Source of the DNA: Streptomyces venezuelae
GTDB lineage: Bacteria; Actinomycetota; Actinomycetes; Streptomycetales; Streptomycetaceae
DNA: 64,000 nucleotides
NCBI RefSeq assembly: GCF_008642295.1
Contig: NZ_CP029190.1
Location: 6,121,501-6,185,500, forward strand
Direction of reading: 5' to 3'
Part shown: positions 44,506 to 53,268 of the stretch, one piece after another
Layout of the letters: each line of letters opens with the position of its first letter
How positions within the stretch are numbered: position 1 is the stretch's first letter
Program-made: the position numbers and the translations under genes
The notes under the pieces: model-generated
What the model saw: the letters and a program-made list of their open reading frames with translations, nothing else
What the model was told of the DNA's origin: nothing
The model's database searches: none

Positions 44506-44534
44506 TTGACGCAGCACCACCGCGCCACCAGTGT
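44506..44534 (+). promoter_or_regulatory. Candidate promoter of the accessory operon
   Basis: TTGACG (44506-44511), 17 bp spacer, CAGTGT (44529-44534). The -35 is strong and the -10 weak, consistent with an activated promoter under control of the repeats just upstream. Predicted start is near 44541, 34 nt before the first GTG. Confidence 0.45.
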
Positions 44535-44574
44535 GGACGACGCCAACGACAACAGGCGGCGCCTGGAGGAATCC

Positions 44575-45399
44575 GTGAGCAGAAAGATTCTGGTCATTGT
44601 CTCCGAACACGGTTACTGGGCCGAAGAACTGATAGGGCCGGTATCGAAGTTCGACGAGCGGGGCTACGAGGTCGTATTCGCCACGCCGACCGGAAAGCGC
44701 GCGCACGCACTTCCGCCGAGCCTCGACGCGAACTACATCGACCCCCCGCTGGGCCGCTCGGTGACCACCGAGGAGAACGCCCGGCTGGGACGCGAGTTCG
44801 AGCAGTCGAGCCGGCTGGACTCGCCGCTCGACATCGAGGCCTGGGTGCCCGAGCGCCCGTACACGAGCGACGAGGGCTACCTGCGCAAGCTGGAGCAGTA
44901 CCACCGTGATCTCGACAAACTAGACGCGGACATCGCCGGCTACGACGCGGTCCTCATCGTGGGCGGCAGCGGCCCGATCGCCGACCTCGCCAACAACGAG
45001 CGGGTGCACGCCCTGATCCTCGCCTTCAAGAAGGCCGGCAAGGTGGTCGCCGCCGAGTGCTACGGCGTGGCCTGCCTGGCCTTCGCCCGGGACTGGAGCG
45101 ACCGCAAGAGCATCATCTGGGGCAAGCACGTCACCGGCCACTGCAAGGAATACGACTACAAGGACGGCACCGGGTTCCTCGGTACCGACTTCAACATGGG
45201 CCCGCCCCCGTATCCGCTGGAGTACATCCTGCGCGATGCCACCGGCCCGCGCGGCGCGTACCACGGCAATTTCGGAAAGCCCGTCTCGGTGATCGTCGAC
45301 TTCCCGTTCGTCACCGGGCGTTCGACCCCCGACTCGTATCTCACGGGTCAGAAGATCGTGGAAGTCCTGGAGGACGGTCTCACCCGCTACGGGTGGTAG
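44575..45399 (+). CDS. DJ-1/PfpI family protein 1
   Basis: 274 residues, class I glutamine-amidotransferase-like fold. KILVIVSEHGYWAEELIGP at the start, VLIVGGSGPIADL, and the nucleophile elbow VVAAECYGVACL with C162. HCKEYDYKDG and NMGPPPYPLEYILRD are long insertions not seen in the other two copies. Family members include chaperone/deglycases, glyoxalase III and isonitrile hydratase; the activity cannot be fixed. GTG start with GGAGG 5-6 bp upstream. First gene of the operon, 14 bp before the ThDP enzyme. Confidence 0.85.
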   Translation: MSRKILVIVSEHGYWAEELIGPVSKFDERGYEVVFATPTGKRAHALPPSLDANYIDPPLGRSVTTEENARLGREFEQSSRLDSPLDIEAWVPERPYTSDEGYLRKLEQYHRDLDKLDADIAGYDAVLIVGGSGPIADLANNERVHALILAFKKAGKVVAAECYGVACLAFARDWSDRKSIIWGKHVTGHCKEYDYKDGTGFLGTDFNMGPPPYPLEYILRDATGPRGAYHGNFGKPVSVIVDFPFVTGRSTPDSYLTGQKIVEVLEDGLTRYGW

Positions 45400-45413
45400 G
45401 AAAGGGGGAATTC

Positions 45414-47051
45414 ATGGGAGCCACTCCCGGACGGGAAAGGCTGATCGAGCAGTTCAAGGCCGACGGCCTGAAGGTGATGTTCGGCAATCCCGGCACCGTG
45501 GAACAGGGATTCCTCGACGCGGTCGACGCGGCGCAGGACTTCCAGTACATCCTCGCCCTCCAGGAGACGGTGGCCGCCGGCATCGCCGACGGCTACGCCC
45601 GGGCCACCGGCGGTGCCGCCCTGCTCCAGCTGCACTCCGGTGTCGGTCTGGGGAACGGCATCGGCATGCTCTACCAGTCGCTCCGCGGCCACACCCCGCT
45701 GGTGGTGGTCGCGGGCGACGCCGGGGTCCGGTACGACGCCATGGACGCCCAGATGGCCGCCGACCTGGTGGCCATGGCCCGCCCGGTCACCAAGTACGCG
45801 ACCCGGGTCACCGACCCGAACTCGGTGCTGCGCACCGTCCGGCGGGCCGTGAAGATCGCCCTCACCCCGCCGCGCGGCCCGGTGTTCGTGGCCCTGCCCA
45901 TGGACGTCCTGGACGAGCTCAACTCCGAGCCCGTGCTGCCCGCCACCGTGCCGCTCACCGATGTGGCCCCCTCCCCGGCCTCGGTGGGGCAGGCCGCCCG
46001 GCTGCTTGCCTCCGCGGAGCGGCCGGTCGTCCTGATCGGCGACGGGGTCTCGCTCTCCGGAGCGCAGCGCGAACTCGCCGCCGTGGCCGAGCTGCTCGGC
46101 GCCGACGTCTACGAGGTCGACTCCTCCGAGGTCAACATCCCGGCCTCGCACCCGCTGCGGCGCGGCCAGACCGGCCACATGTTCGGCCCGCACAGCAAGG
46201 AGCTCATCGCGGACGCGGACGGGGTGCTCATCGTCGGCACCTATGTGTTCCCCGAGGTCTTCCCGGAACTGGCGAGCCCGTTCCGGGAGGGCGCCCGGAT
46301 CGTCCACATCGACCTCAACGCCTACGAGATCGCCAAGAACCACCCCGTGGACCTGGGCCTGGCCGCCGACCCCCGGCAGGCGCTGCGCGCCCTGGCCGGC
46401 GTACTGGAACGGGAGCTGTCCCCGCAGCAGCGGGCCGCCGCGGCGGCCCGGCTGGAGGTACGCACCCGGGAGCGGGCCCGCGAGGCCCTGGCCGCGCCGG
46501 AGGACGGCACGCCGATGGCCGTGTTCCTGCGCACCCTGGCCGAGCGGACCGGCGGCGACCTGATCGTCTTCGACGAGGCGCTCACCACCTCGCCGCTGGT
46601 CACCCGGTACCTGCCGGCCGAGCGGCCCGGGGACTACCACCTCACCCGGGGCGGCTCCCTCGGCGTCGGCTTCCCGGGCGCGGTCGGGGCCAAACTGGCC
46701 CGGCCGGACCGGCTGGTCGTCGGGTTCGCCGGCGACGGCGGGTCCATGTACACCCCTCAGGCGCTGTGGACCGCCGCCCGGCACGGCATCGACGCCAAGT
46801 TCGTCGTCTGCAACAACCGCAAGTACCGGCTGCTCGACGACAACATCGCGCAGTACTGGCGGGAACGGGACATCGCCGCACACGAGTTCCCCGGCTCCTT
46901 CGACCTCTCCCATCCCGAGATCGACTTCGCCGGGCTGGCGCGGTCCCTGGGGGCCGGCGGGATGCGCGTGGAGAAGCCGGACGAGGCCGTGGCGGCGGTG
47001 GGCCGGATGATCGCGCACCCCGGCCCGTTCCTCGTCGACATCCAGATCTGA
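45414..47051 (+). CDS. ThDP-dependent enzyme, benzoylformate-decarboxylase-like
   Basis: 545 residues with three ThDP-fold domains. The cofactor-activating glutamate is E51 in LALQETVAAGIADGYARATG. Benzoylformate decarboxylase-like H74 lies in LQLHSGVGLGNG. The ThDP-Mg motif is GFAGDGGSMYTPQ...CNNRKYR (GDG to NN spacing of about 28). These favour non-oxidative decarboxylation or carboligation of a 2-oxoacid over acetolactate synthase. AGGAAAGGGGG precedes the ATG. It lies between a DJ-1 protein and three NTF2-fold proteins. The substrate is unknown; aldehyde dehydrogenases later in the operon could take an aldehyde product. Confidence 0.88.
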   Translation: MGATPGRERLIEQFKADGLKVMFGNPGTVEQGFLDAVDAAQDFQYILALQETVAAGIADGYARATGGAALLQLHSGVGLGNGIGMLYQSLRGHTPLVVVAGDAGVRYDAMDAQMAADLVAMARPVTKYATRVTDPNSVLRTVRRAVKIALTPPRGPVFVALPMDVLDELNSEPVLPATVPLTDVAPSPASVGQAARLLASAERPVVLIGDGVSLSGAQRELAAVAELLGADVYEVDSSEVNIPASHPLRRGQTGHMFGPHSKELIADADGVLIVGTYVFPEVFPELASPFREGARIVHIDLNAYEIAKNHPVDLGLAADPRQALRALAGVLERELSPQQRAAAAARLEVRTRERAREALAAPEDGTPMAVFLRTLAERTGGDLIVFDEALTTSPLVTRYLPAERPGDYHLTRGGSLGVGFPGAVGAKLARPDRLVVGFAGDGGSMYTPQALWTAARHGIDAKFVVCNNRKYRLLDDNIAQYWRERDIAAHEFPGSFDLSHPEIDFAGLARSLGAGGMRVEKPDEAVAAVGRMIAHPGPFLVDIQI

Positions 47052-47069
47052 CCCGGAAAGGGAGGGACC

Positions 47070-47507
47070 ATGCCCGCCGAGCGGCTGACCGAATCCGCGA
47101 TCCGCAGCTTCGCCGAGAAGTGGTACGTGGCTCTGGACCAGCACATCCCGCTGGACCAGGTGCTGGCCTTCATCACCGGTGACCTGGAGTTCCGGGTCCC
47201 CGAGGACACCTTCACCGGCCACCGGGGCTTCGGCCGCTGGTACGAGGCCGTCACCCACCGCTTCTTCGACGAGGTGCACACCGTCACCAAGGTGGAGCCG
47301 GTCATCGAGGACGGCGGAGACCGCGCCACCGTCCGGGTGCTGGTCAACTGGCAGGCCAAGATCTGGGACCCGCCGGCCGCACGCAGCCAGTGGCTCGGCT
47401 TCGACGCCGACCAGACCTGGACCGTCGTATCCGGCCCGGACGGACCGCAGATCAAGACCTATGAGGTCAACGAACTGGCCCCGATGCCCGGTTCGGGCTC
47501 GCTCTGA
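47070..47507 (+). CDS. NTF2/SnoaL-fold protein 1
   Basis: 145 residues, cone-shaped alpha+beta fold: SAIRSFAEKWYVALDQHIPLDQVLAFI, DLEFRVPEDTFTGHRGFGRWYEAV, VLVNWQAKIWDP, WTVVSGPDGPQIKTYEVNEL. Members are cyclases, isomerases, hydrolases or binding proteins. Good AAAGGGAGG Shine-Dalgarno. First of three tandem, divergent members 14 and 10 bp apart. Confidence 0.8.
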   Translation: MPAERLTESAIRSFAEKWYVALDQHIPLDQVLAFITGDLEFRVPEDTFTGHRGFGRWYEAVTHRFFDEVHTVTKVEPVIEDGGDRATVRVLVNWQAKIWDPPAARSQWLGFDADQTWTVVSGPDGPQIKTYEVNELAPMPGSGSL

Positions 47508-47521
47508 GAGGGGTGCGGACG

Positions 47522-47977
47522 ATGACCGAGGTGACACGGGAGCGGGTGCAGGCCGCCTACCGGGCGCTGGGCTCCGGGGACCGGGACCGGATCCTCGAGT
47601 ACTACGCGGAGGACCTGCGCTGGCTGGTCCCCGGGAACCATCCGCTGGCCGGCTGGTACGAGAGCCTGGACGCCTTCCTGGAACTGATGGGGCAGACCCA
47701 CAAGCTCACCGGCGGCACCTTCCGGATGGACCTGGAGGCCGTGCTGACCGGCGACAACTGCTCCGCCGACGTGTGCCGCAACGTCGCCCGGCGGGCGGGC
47801 GCGGGCGAGGCGGGAGCGTCCGGCCACGAGCGGATGGACTACCAGGTCTTCCACTTCATGCGCTGGCGCGACGGCCGGATCGTCGAGGGCCGCGACGGCC
47901 TGTTCGGCGACACGGCCACCGCCTTCAGCCAGTTCTGGGCGCCGTTCGGCCCGGACGGCATCCGCAGGGACCGATGA
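47522..47977 (+). CDS. NTF2/SnoaL-fold protein 2
   Basis: 151 residues: ERVQAAYRALGSGDRDRILEYYAEDLRWLVPGNHPLAG is the classical SnoaL start (here residues 7-44), then DAFLELMGQT, and HFMRWRDGRIVEGRDGLFGDTAT at the end. I prefer the ATG with GAGAGGGG about 8 bp upstream over the GTG at 47513. Function unresolved; it may act on the ThDP or GMC enzyme product. Confidence 0.82.
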   Translation: MTEVTRERVQAAYRALGSGDRDRILEYYAEDLRWLVPGNHPLAGWYESLDAFLELMGQTHKLTGGTFRMDLEAVLTGDNCSADVCRNVARRAGAGEAGASGHERMDYQVFHFMRWRDGRIVEGRDGLFGDTATAFSQFWAPFGPDGIRRDR

Positions 47978-47987
47978 GGGGATTGTG

Positions 47988-48365
47988 ATGGACGCGCGTC
48001 AGATCCTGACCGAGTACTACCAGTACGCGAATGCCGGGGACTGGGACCGCTGGTGCGACCTGTTCGCCGAGGACCAGGTCATGGACGAGCAGCTGGCCGG
48101 CCATATCGAGGGCCTGGACACCCTGCGCTCGATGATGAAGGGCATGGGGGACATGTACCGGGTCTTCCAGAACCGCCCCGTCCACTTCATCGTGGACAGC
48201 GACGGCGAGAAGGCCGCGGCGGTCTCCCACCTCAGCGCCGTCAGCGCCTCCGGCGAGGCCATCGAGGCCGAGGTGATGAACTTCTTCCGGATCGCCGACG
48301 GAAAGATCGCCTACATGGCGAACTACCACGACACGGTCCCCTTCCAGGTCCTGAGCCAGGGCTGA
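47988..48365 (+). CDS. NTF2/SnoaL-fold protein 3
   Basis: 125 residues: MDARQILTEYYQYANAGDWD, RWCDLFAEDQVMDEQLAGHIEG and VMNFFRIADGKIAYMANYHDTVPFQ. I choose the ATG after GAGGGGATTGTG; the GTG immediately before it adds one residue. It differs clearly from its two neighbours in sequence, so this is an old or heterologous set, not a recent tandem duplication. Confidence 0.82.
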   Translation: MDARQILTEYYQYANAGDWDRWCDLFAEDQVMDEQLAGHIEGLDTLRSMMKGMGDMYRVFQNRPVHFIVDSDGEKAAAVSHLSAVSASGEAIEAEVMNFFRIADGKIAYMANYHDTVPFQVLSQG

Positions 48366-48381
48366 AGGGGGTGGTGATCCG

Positions 48382-49998
48382 ATGGCAGCCCGTGTGAGCG
48401 CCGCCGAGTACGACTACGTCATCGTCGGATCCGGCACCGCCGGCAGCGTCCTGGCCCACCGGCTCTCCGAGGACCCGGAGGTCTCCGTCCTCGTCCTGGA
48501 GGCCGGCGGCAACCGCATCCCGCCCGAGGTGGACGACCCGTCCTCCTGGTACAAGCTGCTCGGCGGGCCCGTCGACTGGGGCTACACCAGCATCCCGCAG
48601 CCCGGGCTGGCCGGCCGCCGCACCTACGAACCGCGCGGCAAGGCCCCCGGCGGCAGCAGCAACCTCTACATCATGATGCACATCCGCGGCCATGCCTCGG
48701 ACTTCGACAACTGGGCCTACCAGGGCGCGGCGGGCTGGGGATACGAGGACGTGCTCCCGTACTTCGCGCTGCTGGAGGCCCAGGAGGACGCCACCGCCGC
48801 CACCACCGGCACCCAGGGCCCGCAGCGCATCACCCACGCCGGCCGGCACAGCCCCAACCCGGTCTCCCGCGCCTTCATCGACGCCGCCGTCGAACTGGGC
48901 CACCAGGAGATCGCCGACTTCAACACCGACGGGCCGCGCCGCGGCCTGTTCGGCACCGGCTGGCACCACATCGACGTGGCCGACGGCCGCCGCCAGGGCA
49001 CCCTGGCCGCCTATCTGGAACCGGCCCTGACCCGGCCCAACCTGACCCTGCGCACCGGCGCGCAGACCACCCGGCTGCTGTTCGACGGGGACACCTGCAC
49101 CGGCGCCGAGTACGTACAGACCGCCCCGCCCGCCGACTTCCCGGGCCGGACCGTGGCCGACGCCGCCGGCACCACCGGGGAGCCCGGCACGTACACCGTC
49201 CGGGCCCGCCGCGAGGTGATCGTCGCGGCCGGTGCCATCGAATCGCCGAAGCTGCTGCTGCTCTCCGGCATCGGCTCCCCGGACCGGCTGCGCGAACACG
49301 GCATCGCGGTCACCGCGGCCGTGCCGGGCGTCGGCGAGAACTTCCACAACCATGTGCTGACCGGACTGATGGCCGAGGTCACCCAGCAACTCCCGGCGCC
49401 CGCGCAGAACCTTTCCGAGAGCGCTCTATTCCTGTCCTCGCAGCCCGGCCTGCCCGCCCCGGACCTGCAGATCGCCTTCGTCCACGTGCCCTTCGACGTG
49501 ATCGTCGGCCAGAACCACCCCAACACGGTGTCCATCCTGCCGGGCGTGGTCCGGCCGGTCTCCCGCGGCTGGATCCGGCTGGCCAGCGCCGACCCGCTGG
49601 CCCACCCGCTGATCCACCCGAACTACCTGGGCGACCGCTGGGACCTGGAGCGGATGGTGCAGGGCGTCAAACTGGCCCGGGAGATCTTCGCGACCTCCGC
49701 CTTCTCGCCCTGGTACAAGCAGGAACTCCAGCCGGGGCCGGGCACGGTCACCGACGAGGAGCTCCGCACCTTCGCGCGGCAGAAGTCCGAGAGCTACCAC
49801 CACCAGGCCGGCTCCTGCCGGATGGGCATCGACGACCTCTCCGTGGTCGACCCGCAGCTGCGGGTGCACGGCGTACGCAACCTGCGGGTGGTGGACGCGA
49901 GCGTGATGCCCGCGGTGCCGTCCGGCAACTGCCACACCGCCATCGCGATGATCGCCGAGCGCGCGGCGGACTTCCTGAAGGGGGTGACCCGTGTCTGA
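48382..49998 (+). CDS. GMC-family FAD oxidoreductase
   Basis: 538 residues. FAD site YVIVGSGTAGSVLAHRL (about 11-27), GMC signature 1 PRGKAPGGSSNLYIMMHIRG, signature 2 GAIESPKLLLLSGIG. The catalytic base region has SYHHQAGSCRMG (H473/H474), and the second catalytic residue is H518 in PSGNCHTAIAM, a His/His pair like aryl-alcohol oxidase instead of the His/Asn of choline dehydrogenase. It oxidises an alcohol or sugar to the carbonyl. No signal peptide. Its end overlaps the next DJ-1 gene by 8 bp. Confidence 0.9.
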   Translation: MAARVSAAEYDYVIVGSGTAGSVLAHRLSEDPEVSVLVLEAGGNRIPPEVDDPSSWYKLLGGPVDWGYTSIPQPGLAGRRTYEPRGKAPGGSSNLYIMMHIRGHASDFDNWAYQGAAGWGYEDVLPYFALLEAQEDATAATTGTQGPQRITHAGRHSPNPVSRAFIDAAVELGHQEIADFNTDGPRRGLFGTGWHHIDVADGRRQGTLAAYLEPALTRPNLTLRTGAQTTRLLFDGDTCTGAEYVQTAPPADFPGRTVADAAGTTGEPGTYTVRARREVIVAAGAIESPKLLLLSGIGSPDRLREHGIAVTAAVPGVGENFHNHVLTGLMAEVTQQLPAPAQNLSESALFLSSQPGLPAPDLQIAFVHVPFDVIVGQNHPNTVSILPGVVRPVSRGWIRLASADPLAHPLIHPNYLGDRWDLERMVQGVKLAREIFATSAFSPWYKQELQPGPGTVTDEELRTFARQKSESYHHQAGSCRMGIDDLSVVDPQLRVHGVRNLRVVDASVMPAVPSGNCHTAIAMIAERAADFLKGVTRV

Positions 49999-50626
49999 TG
50001 CCGTCCTGCGCGAGGGCGCACTCACCGGGACCCGGATCGCGGTCCTGGTCGAGAGCGACTTCTACGAACCGGAGATCTTCTACTACCAGCGCCGGTTCGC
50101 CGAGGAGGGCGCCGAGGTCGACTTCCTGACCCGGCTGTGGGGCAACGACTCCATCACCTTCTCCGGGCACGAGTACCGGGCGCCGTTCACCGCGGACCAG
50201 TCCCTGGAGGGGCTGAGCGACCAGGCGCTGCGCCAGTACTCGGCGCTGATCGTGCCCTCCGGGATGGTCGCCGACCGGCTCCGCTACACCGAGGACGTGG
50301 ACGTGCTCGCGCCCGCGACCGAACTGCTGCGCCGGGCCTTCGAGGAGCCGACCGTCCTCAAGGGGATCATCTGCCACGGCATGTGGCTGGCCTCCTCCAT
50401 CCCGGGCAAGGTCCGGGGCCGCAAGGTGGTCTGCCACAACAACCTCATCGGCGACGTCCGCAACATGGGCGCGCAGTACGTGGACGAGGACGTGGTGGTC
50501 GACGGCGACCTGGTCACCGGACGCACCGGGGCCCACCACCACCTGTTCGCCCGCCGGATCATCGACCTGATCGCATCCCCCAGCTACCGCCGGGGGGACC
50601 CCCAGCGGGGCCGGGGGGCCGGCTGA
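49991..50626 (+). CDS. DJ-1/PfpI family protein 2
   Basis: 211 residues. RIAVLVESDFYEPEIFYYQRRF, ALIVPSGMVADRLRY and the nucleophile elbow GIICHGMWLAS with C128; acidic E20-region glutamate in the first strand (ESDFYEPE) as in PfpI/DJ-1. A glycine/arginine-rich C-terminal tail (RRGDPQRGRGAG) is unusual. The CHG elbow matches classical DJ-1/PfpI proteins better than copy 1. GTG start overlaps the GMC gene by 8 bp and the stop overlaps the VOC gene (TGATG). Confidence 0.86.
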   Translation: MSDAVLREGALTGTRIAVLVESDFYEPEIFYYQRRFAEEGAEVDFLTRLWGNDSITFSGHEYRAPFTADQSLEGLSDQALRQYSALIVPSGMVADRLRYTEDVDVLAPATELLRRAFEEPTVLKGIICHGMWLASSIPGKVRGRKVVCHNNLIGDVRNMGAQYVDEDVVVDGDLVTGRTGAHHHLFARRIIDLIASPSYRRGDPQRGRGAG

Positions 50627-51060
50627 TGCACTGGTCACACGTGGGCCTCAACTGCACCGACCAGAAGACCACCGAGGAGTTCTACACCCGGTACTTCGGC
50701 TTCGCCCGGGCCCGGGAGGTGAACCTGGGGGACTCGCGGATCGTGTTCCTGCGCAAGGGGGACGCGTACCTGGAGCTCTTCCCGGCGGGCGCGGAGCCGG
50801 CGGCCGGGCCGCCGGCCGGGAACGACGGCCCGCAGGCCCCCGGCCGGATGCGGCACCTGGCCTTCCAGACCGACAGCGTCGACGCCTTCCTCGCGGAGAT
50901 CGGGGACGCCGCCGACATCACGCTCGGCCCGCTGGACTTCGACGACTTCATCTGCGGCTGGCGGACCGTCTGGCTGCGCGACCCCGACGGAGTGATCGTC
51001 GAGGTCAGCCAGGGGTTCCAGGACGAAGCCGACACTACAAAGGACGTGACACATGGGTGA
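50626..51060 (+). CDS. VOC superfamily protein (glyoxalase I-like)
   Basis: 144 residues, two beta-alpha-beta-beta-beta modules. Metal ligands are in place: H5 in MHWSHVGLNC, E in DAYLELFPAG, H in MRHLAFQTD and E in GVIVEVSQGF. The family includes glyoxalase I, dioxygenases and epimerases. Its place next to a DJ-1 protein suggests 2-oxoaldehyde handling (inference). Overlaps both neighbours (1 bp and 8 bp). Confidence 0.86.
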   Translation: MHWSHVGLNCTDQKTTEEFYTRYFGFARAREVNLGDSRIVFLRKGDAYLELFPAGAEPAAGPPAGNDGPQAPGRMRHLAFQTDSVDAFLAEIGDAADITLGPLDFDDFICGWRTVWLRDPDGVIVEVSQGFQDEADTTKDVTHG

Positions 51061-52879
51061 CGCCGTGAGCTTCTCCTTCTCCGACACCATCGCCGGCTAC
51101 GTCGGCCGCTTCGACTCCGGGGCCCGGATGCTGCGGCTGAACACCGCCGACGGCCGCGCCTTCGACGTCTCGCTGGCCGGCGACCCCAGTGCCGAGCTGG
51201 TCCGCAACCTCGACGAGCCCTACATCGACGCCTCCGGGCACATCGACGAGATGCTCTCGCCGGGCCGGTTCCTCTTCGTGTACGGCGTCCACTACCCGGA
51301 GAAGGGCGGCCGGTTCGACGCCAAGCGCCTGGTCTTCCTGGGCCGCGGATCCGAGGACTACCGGTTCGAGGAGGCCGGCTGGTGGGTCAAGCAGATCGAG
51401 TCGCTGGCCTCCTTCTACCGCAAGGCCCAGTTCGGCGACGGCCCGGTCGACTTCACCGAGTACCGGACCGAGATCCGGCTCGGCGGCGACAAGACCGCCA
51501 GCCACGTCCAGGAGACCGACACCATCTCGCGGCTGGTCTACGGCATGGCCTCGGCCTACCTGCTGACCGGCAAGGACGAGTACCTGGAGGTCGCCGAGCG
51601 CGGCACCGAGTACCTGCGCAAGCACATGCGCGTCGTGGACAGCGAGGAGGACGTGGTCTTCTGGTACCACGGCGTCAGCGTGGACGGGGACACCGAGCGC
51701 AAGCTGTTCACCTCGGAGTTCTCCGACGACTACGACGCGATCCCGATGTACGAGCAGATCTACGCCCTGGCCGGGCCCATCCAGACCTACCGGGTCACCG
51801 GTGACGTCCGGATCAAGAACGACGCGGACGCCACCATCCGGCTGTTCGACAAGTTCTTCAAGGACGAGGAGCAGGGCGGCTACTACTCGCACATCGACCC
51901 GATCCTCTTCAGCGCCGACCACGAGTCGCTGGGCGAGAACGCCGAGCGCAAGAACTGGAACTCGGTCGGCGACCACGCGCCCGCGTACCTGATCAACCTG
52001 TACCTGGCGACCGGCGACCAGAAGTACGCCGACTTCCTGGAGTACACCTTCGACACCATCGCCGACCGCTTCCCGGACTACAAGAACAGCCCGTTCGTCC
52101 AGGAGCGCTTCCACCGCGACTGGTCGCACGACACCACGCACAGCTGGCAGCAGAACCGCGCGGTGGTCGGCCACAACCTGAAGATCGCCTGGAACCTGCT
52201 CCGGATGAACTCGCTCAAGGCCAAGCCGGCCTACACCGACCTCGCCAGGAAGATCGGCGAGCTGATGCCCGGGGTCGGCAGCGACCTGCAGCGGGGCGGC
52301 TGGTACGACGTGGTCGAGCGGACCAAGGCGCCCGACGCGACCCGGGAGACGTACCGTTTCGCCTGGCACGACCGCAAGGCCTGGTGGCAGCAGGAGCAGG
52401 CGATCCTCGCCTACCTCATCCTGCACGGCACCCTCGGCGGCGAGGACTTCAAGAAGGAGGCCCGCCAGGCGGAGGCCTTCTACAACACCTTCTTCCTCGA
52501 CCACGACGAGGGAGCCGTCTACTTCAACGTGCTCGCCAGCGGCACGCCGTACCTGCTCGGCACCGAGCGGCTCAAGGGCAGCCACTCGATGTCCATGTAC
52601 CACTCGGCGGAGCTGTGCTACCTCGCCGCCGTCTACAACAACCTGCTCATCAACGGCCGGGAGATGGACTTCCACTTCAAGCCGGACCCGACCGGCCTGC
52701 CCGACCGCATCCTGCGCGTCTCGCCGGACCTGCTGCCCGCGGGCTCGGTGGCCGTCGCCTCGGTCGAGATCGACGAGAAGCCGTGGACGGACTTCGACGC
52801 CGACGGCCTCACCGTCCGGCTGCCCGACGTCCAGGGCCGGGTCAAGGTCAAGGTCCGGCTGCGGCCGGTGACCAACTAG
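51053..52879 (+). CDS. AGE-like (N-acylglucosamine 2-epimerase fold) protein
   Basis: 608 residues. Central (alpha/alpha)6 barrel (about 115-530) with landmarks YGMASAYLLTGKDEYLEVAE, QNRAVVGHNLKIAWNLLRM (equivalent of the AGE histidine helix) and DRKAWWQQEQAILAYLILHG. An extra N-terminal beta-rich domain (about 1-105) and C-terminal beta-rich domain (about 540-608) make it longer than the usual 400-residue epimerase. It probably acts on a sugar as epimerase, isomerase or glycoside-processing enzyme. ATG overlaps the VOC gene by 8 bp. No signal peptide, so it is cytoplasmic. Confidence 0.75.
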   Translation: MGDAVSFSFSDTIAGYVGRFDSGARMLRLNTADGRAFDVSLAGDPSAELVRNLDEPYIDASGHIDEMLSPGRFLFVYGVHYPEKGGRFDAKRLVFLGRGSEDYRFEEAGWWVKQIESLASFYRKAQFGDGPVDFTEYRTEIRLGGDKTASHVQETDTISRLVYGMASAYLLTGKDEYLEVAERGTEYLRKHMRVVDSEEDVVFWYHGVSVDGDTERKLFTSEFSDDYDAIPMYEQIYALAGPIQTYRVTGDVRIKNDADATIRLFDKFFKDEEQGGYYSHIDPILFSADHESLGENAERKNWNSVGDHAPAYLINLYLATGDQKYADFLEYTFDTIADRFPDYKNSPFVQERFHRDWSHDTTHSWQQNRAVVGHNLKIAWNLLRMNSLKAKPAYTDLARKIGELMPGVGSDLQRGGWYDVVERTKAPDATRETYRFAWHDRKAWWQQEQAILAYLILHGTLGGEDFKKEARQAEAFYNTFFLDHDEGAVYFNVLASGTPYLLGTERLKGSHSMSMYHSAELCYLAAVYNNLLINGREMDFHFKPDPTGLPDRILRVSPDLLPAGSVAVASVEIDEKPWTDFDADGLTVRLPDVQGRVKVKVRLRPVTN

Positions 52880-52917
52880 GCGTCAACGGGGGCGCCCCGG
52901 AAAGAGGGGAACGAGAA

Positions 52918-53268
52918 ATGACTCTGCACGTCAAGGAACGCCGGAACAAGACGGGCACCGTGCTCGTCGCCACCGGCGAGATCAACAGCGAGACCTCCGG
53001 CTCCCTGCTGGGAGCCCTGCTGCCGCTGGTCCGCGAGGGCCGGCCGCTGAAGATCGACCTCACCGCCGTCACCTATGTCTCCAGTGCCGGCCTGCGGACC
53101 CTGCTCGTGGTCTACCGCGAGGCCCAGCACGCCGGGGTCGCCGTCACCCTCTACGGGGTGAGCGAGGAAGTCCGGTTCGTCATGTCGGCCACCGGCTTCC
53201 TGGACTTCTTCGAGACCGGTGAGGCCGCGGCAGCCACCGCCAAGGCCGCGGCGAAGGCCACCCGATGA
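52918..53268 (+). CDS. STAS-domain anti-anti-sigma-like protein 1
   Basis: 116 residues. Single STAS domain: VLVATGEINSETSGSLLGAL, LKIDLTAVTYVSSAGLRTLL with the candidate phosphoserine pair, VTLYGVSEEVRFVMSATGFLDFF, then an Ala/Lys-rich tail. STAS antagonists are phosphorylated by RsbW-type kinases and dephosphorylated by PP2C proteins; both partners lie downstream. AGAGGGGA Shine-Dalgarno. Stop overlaps the GlgX-like gene (ATGA). Confidence 0.88.
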   Translation: MTLHVKERRNKTGTVLVATGEINSETSGSLLGALLPLVREGRPLKIDLTAVTYVSSAGLRTLLVVYREAQHAGVAVTLYGVSEEVRFVMSATGFLDFFETGEAAAATAKAAAKATR

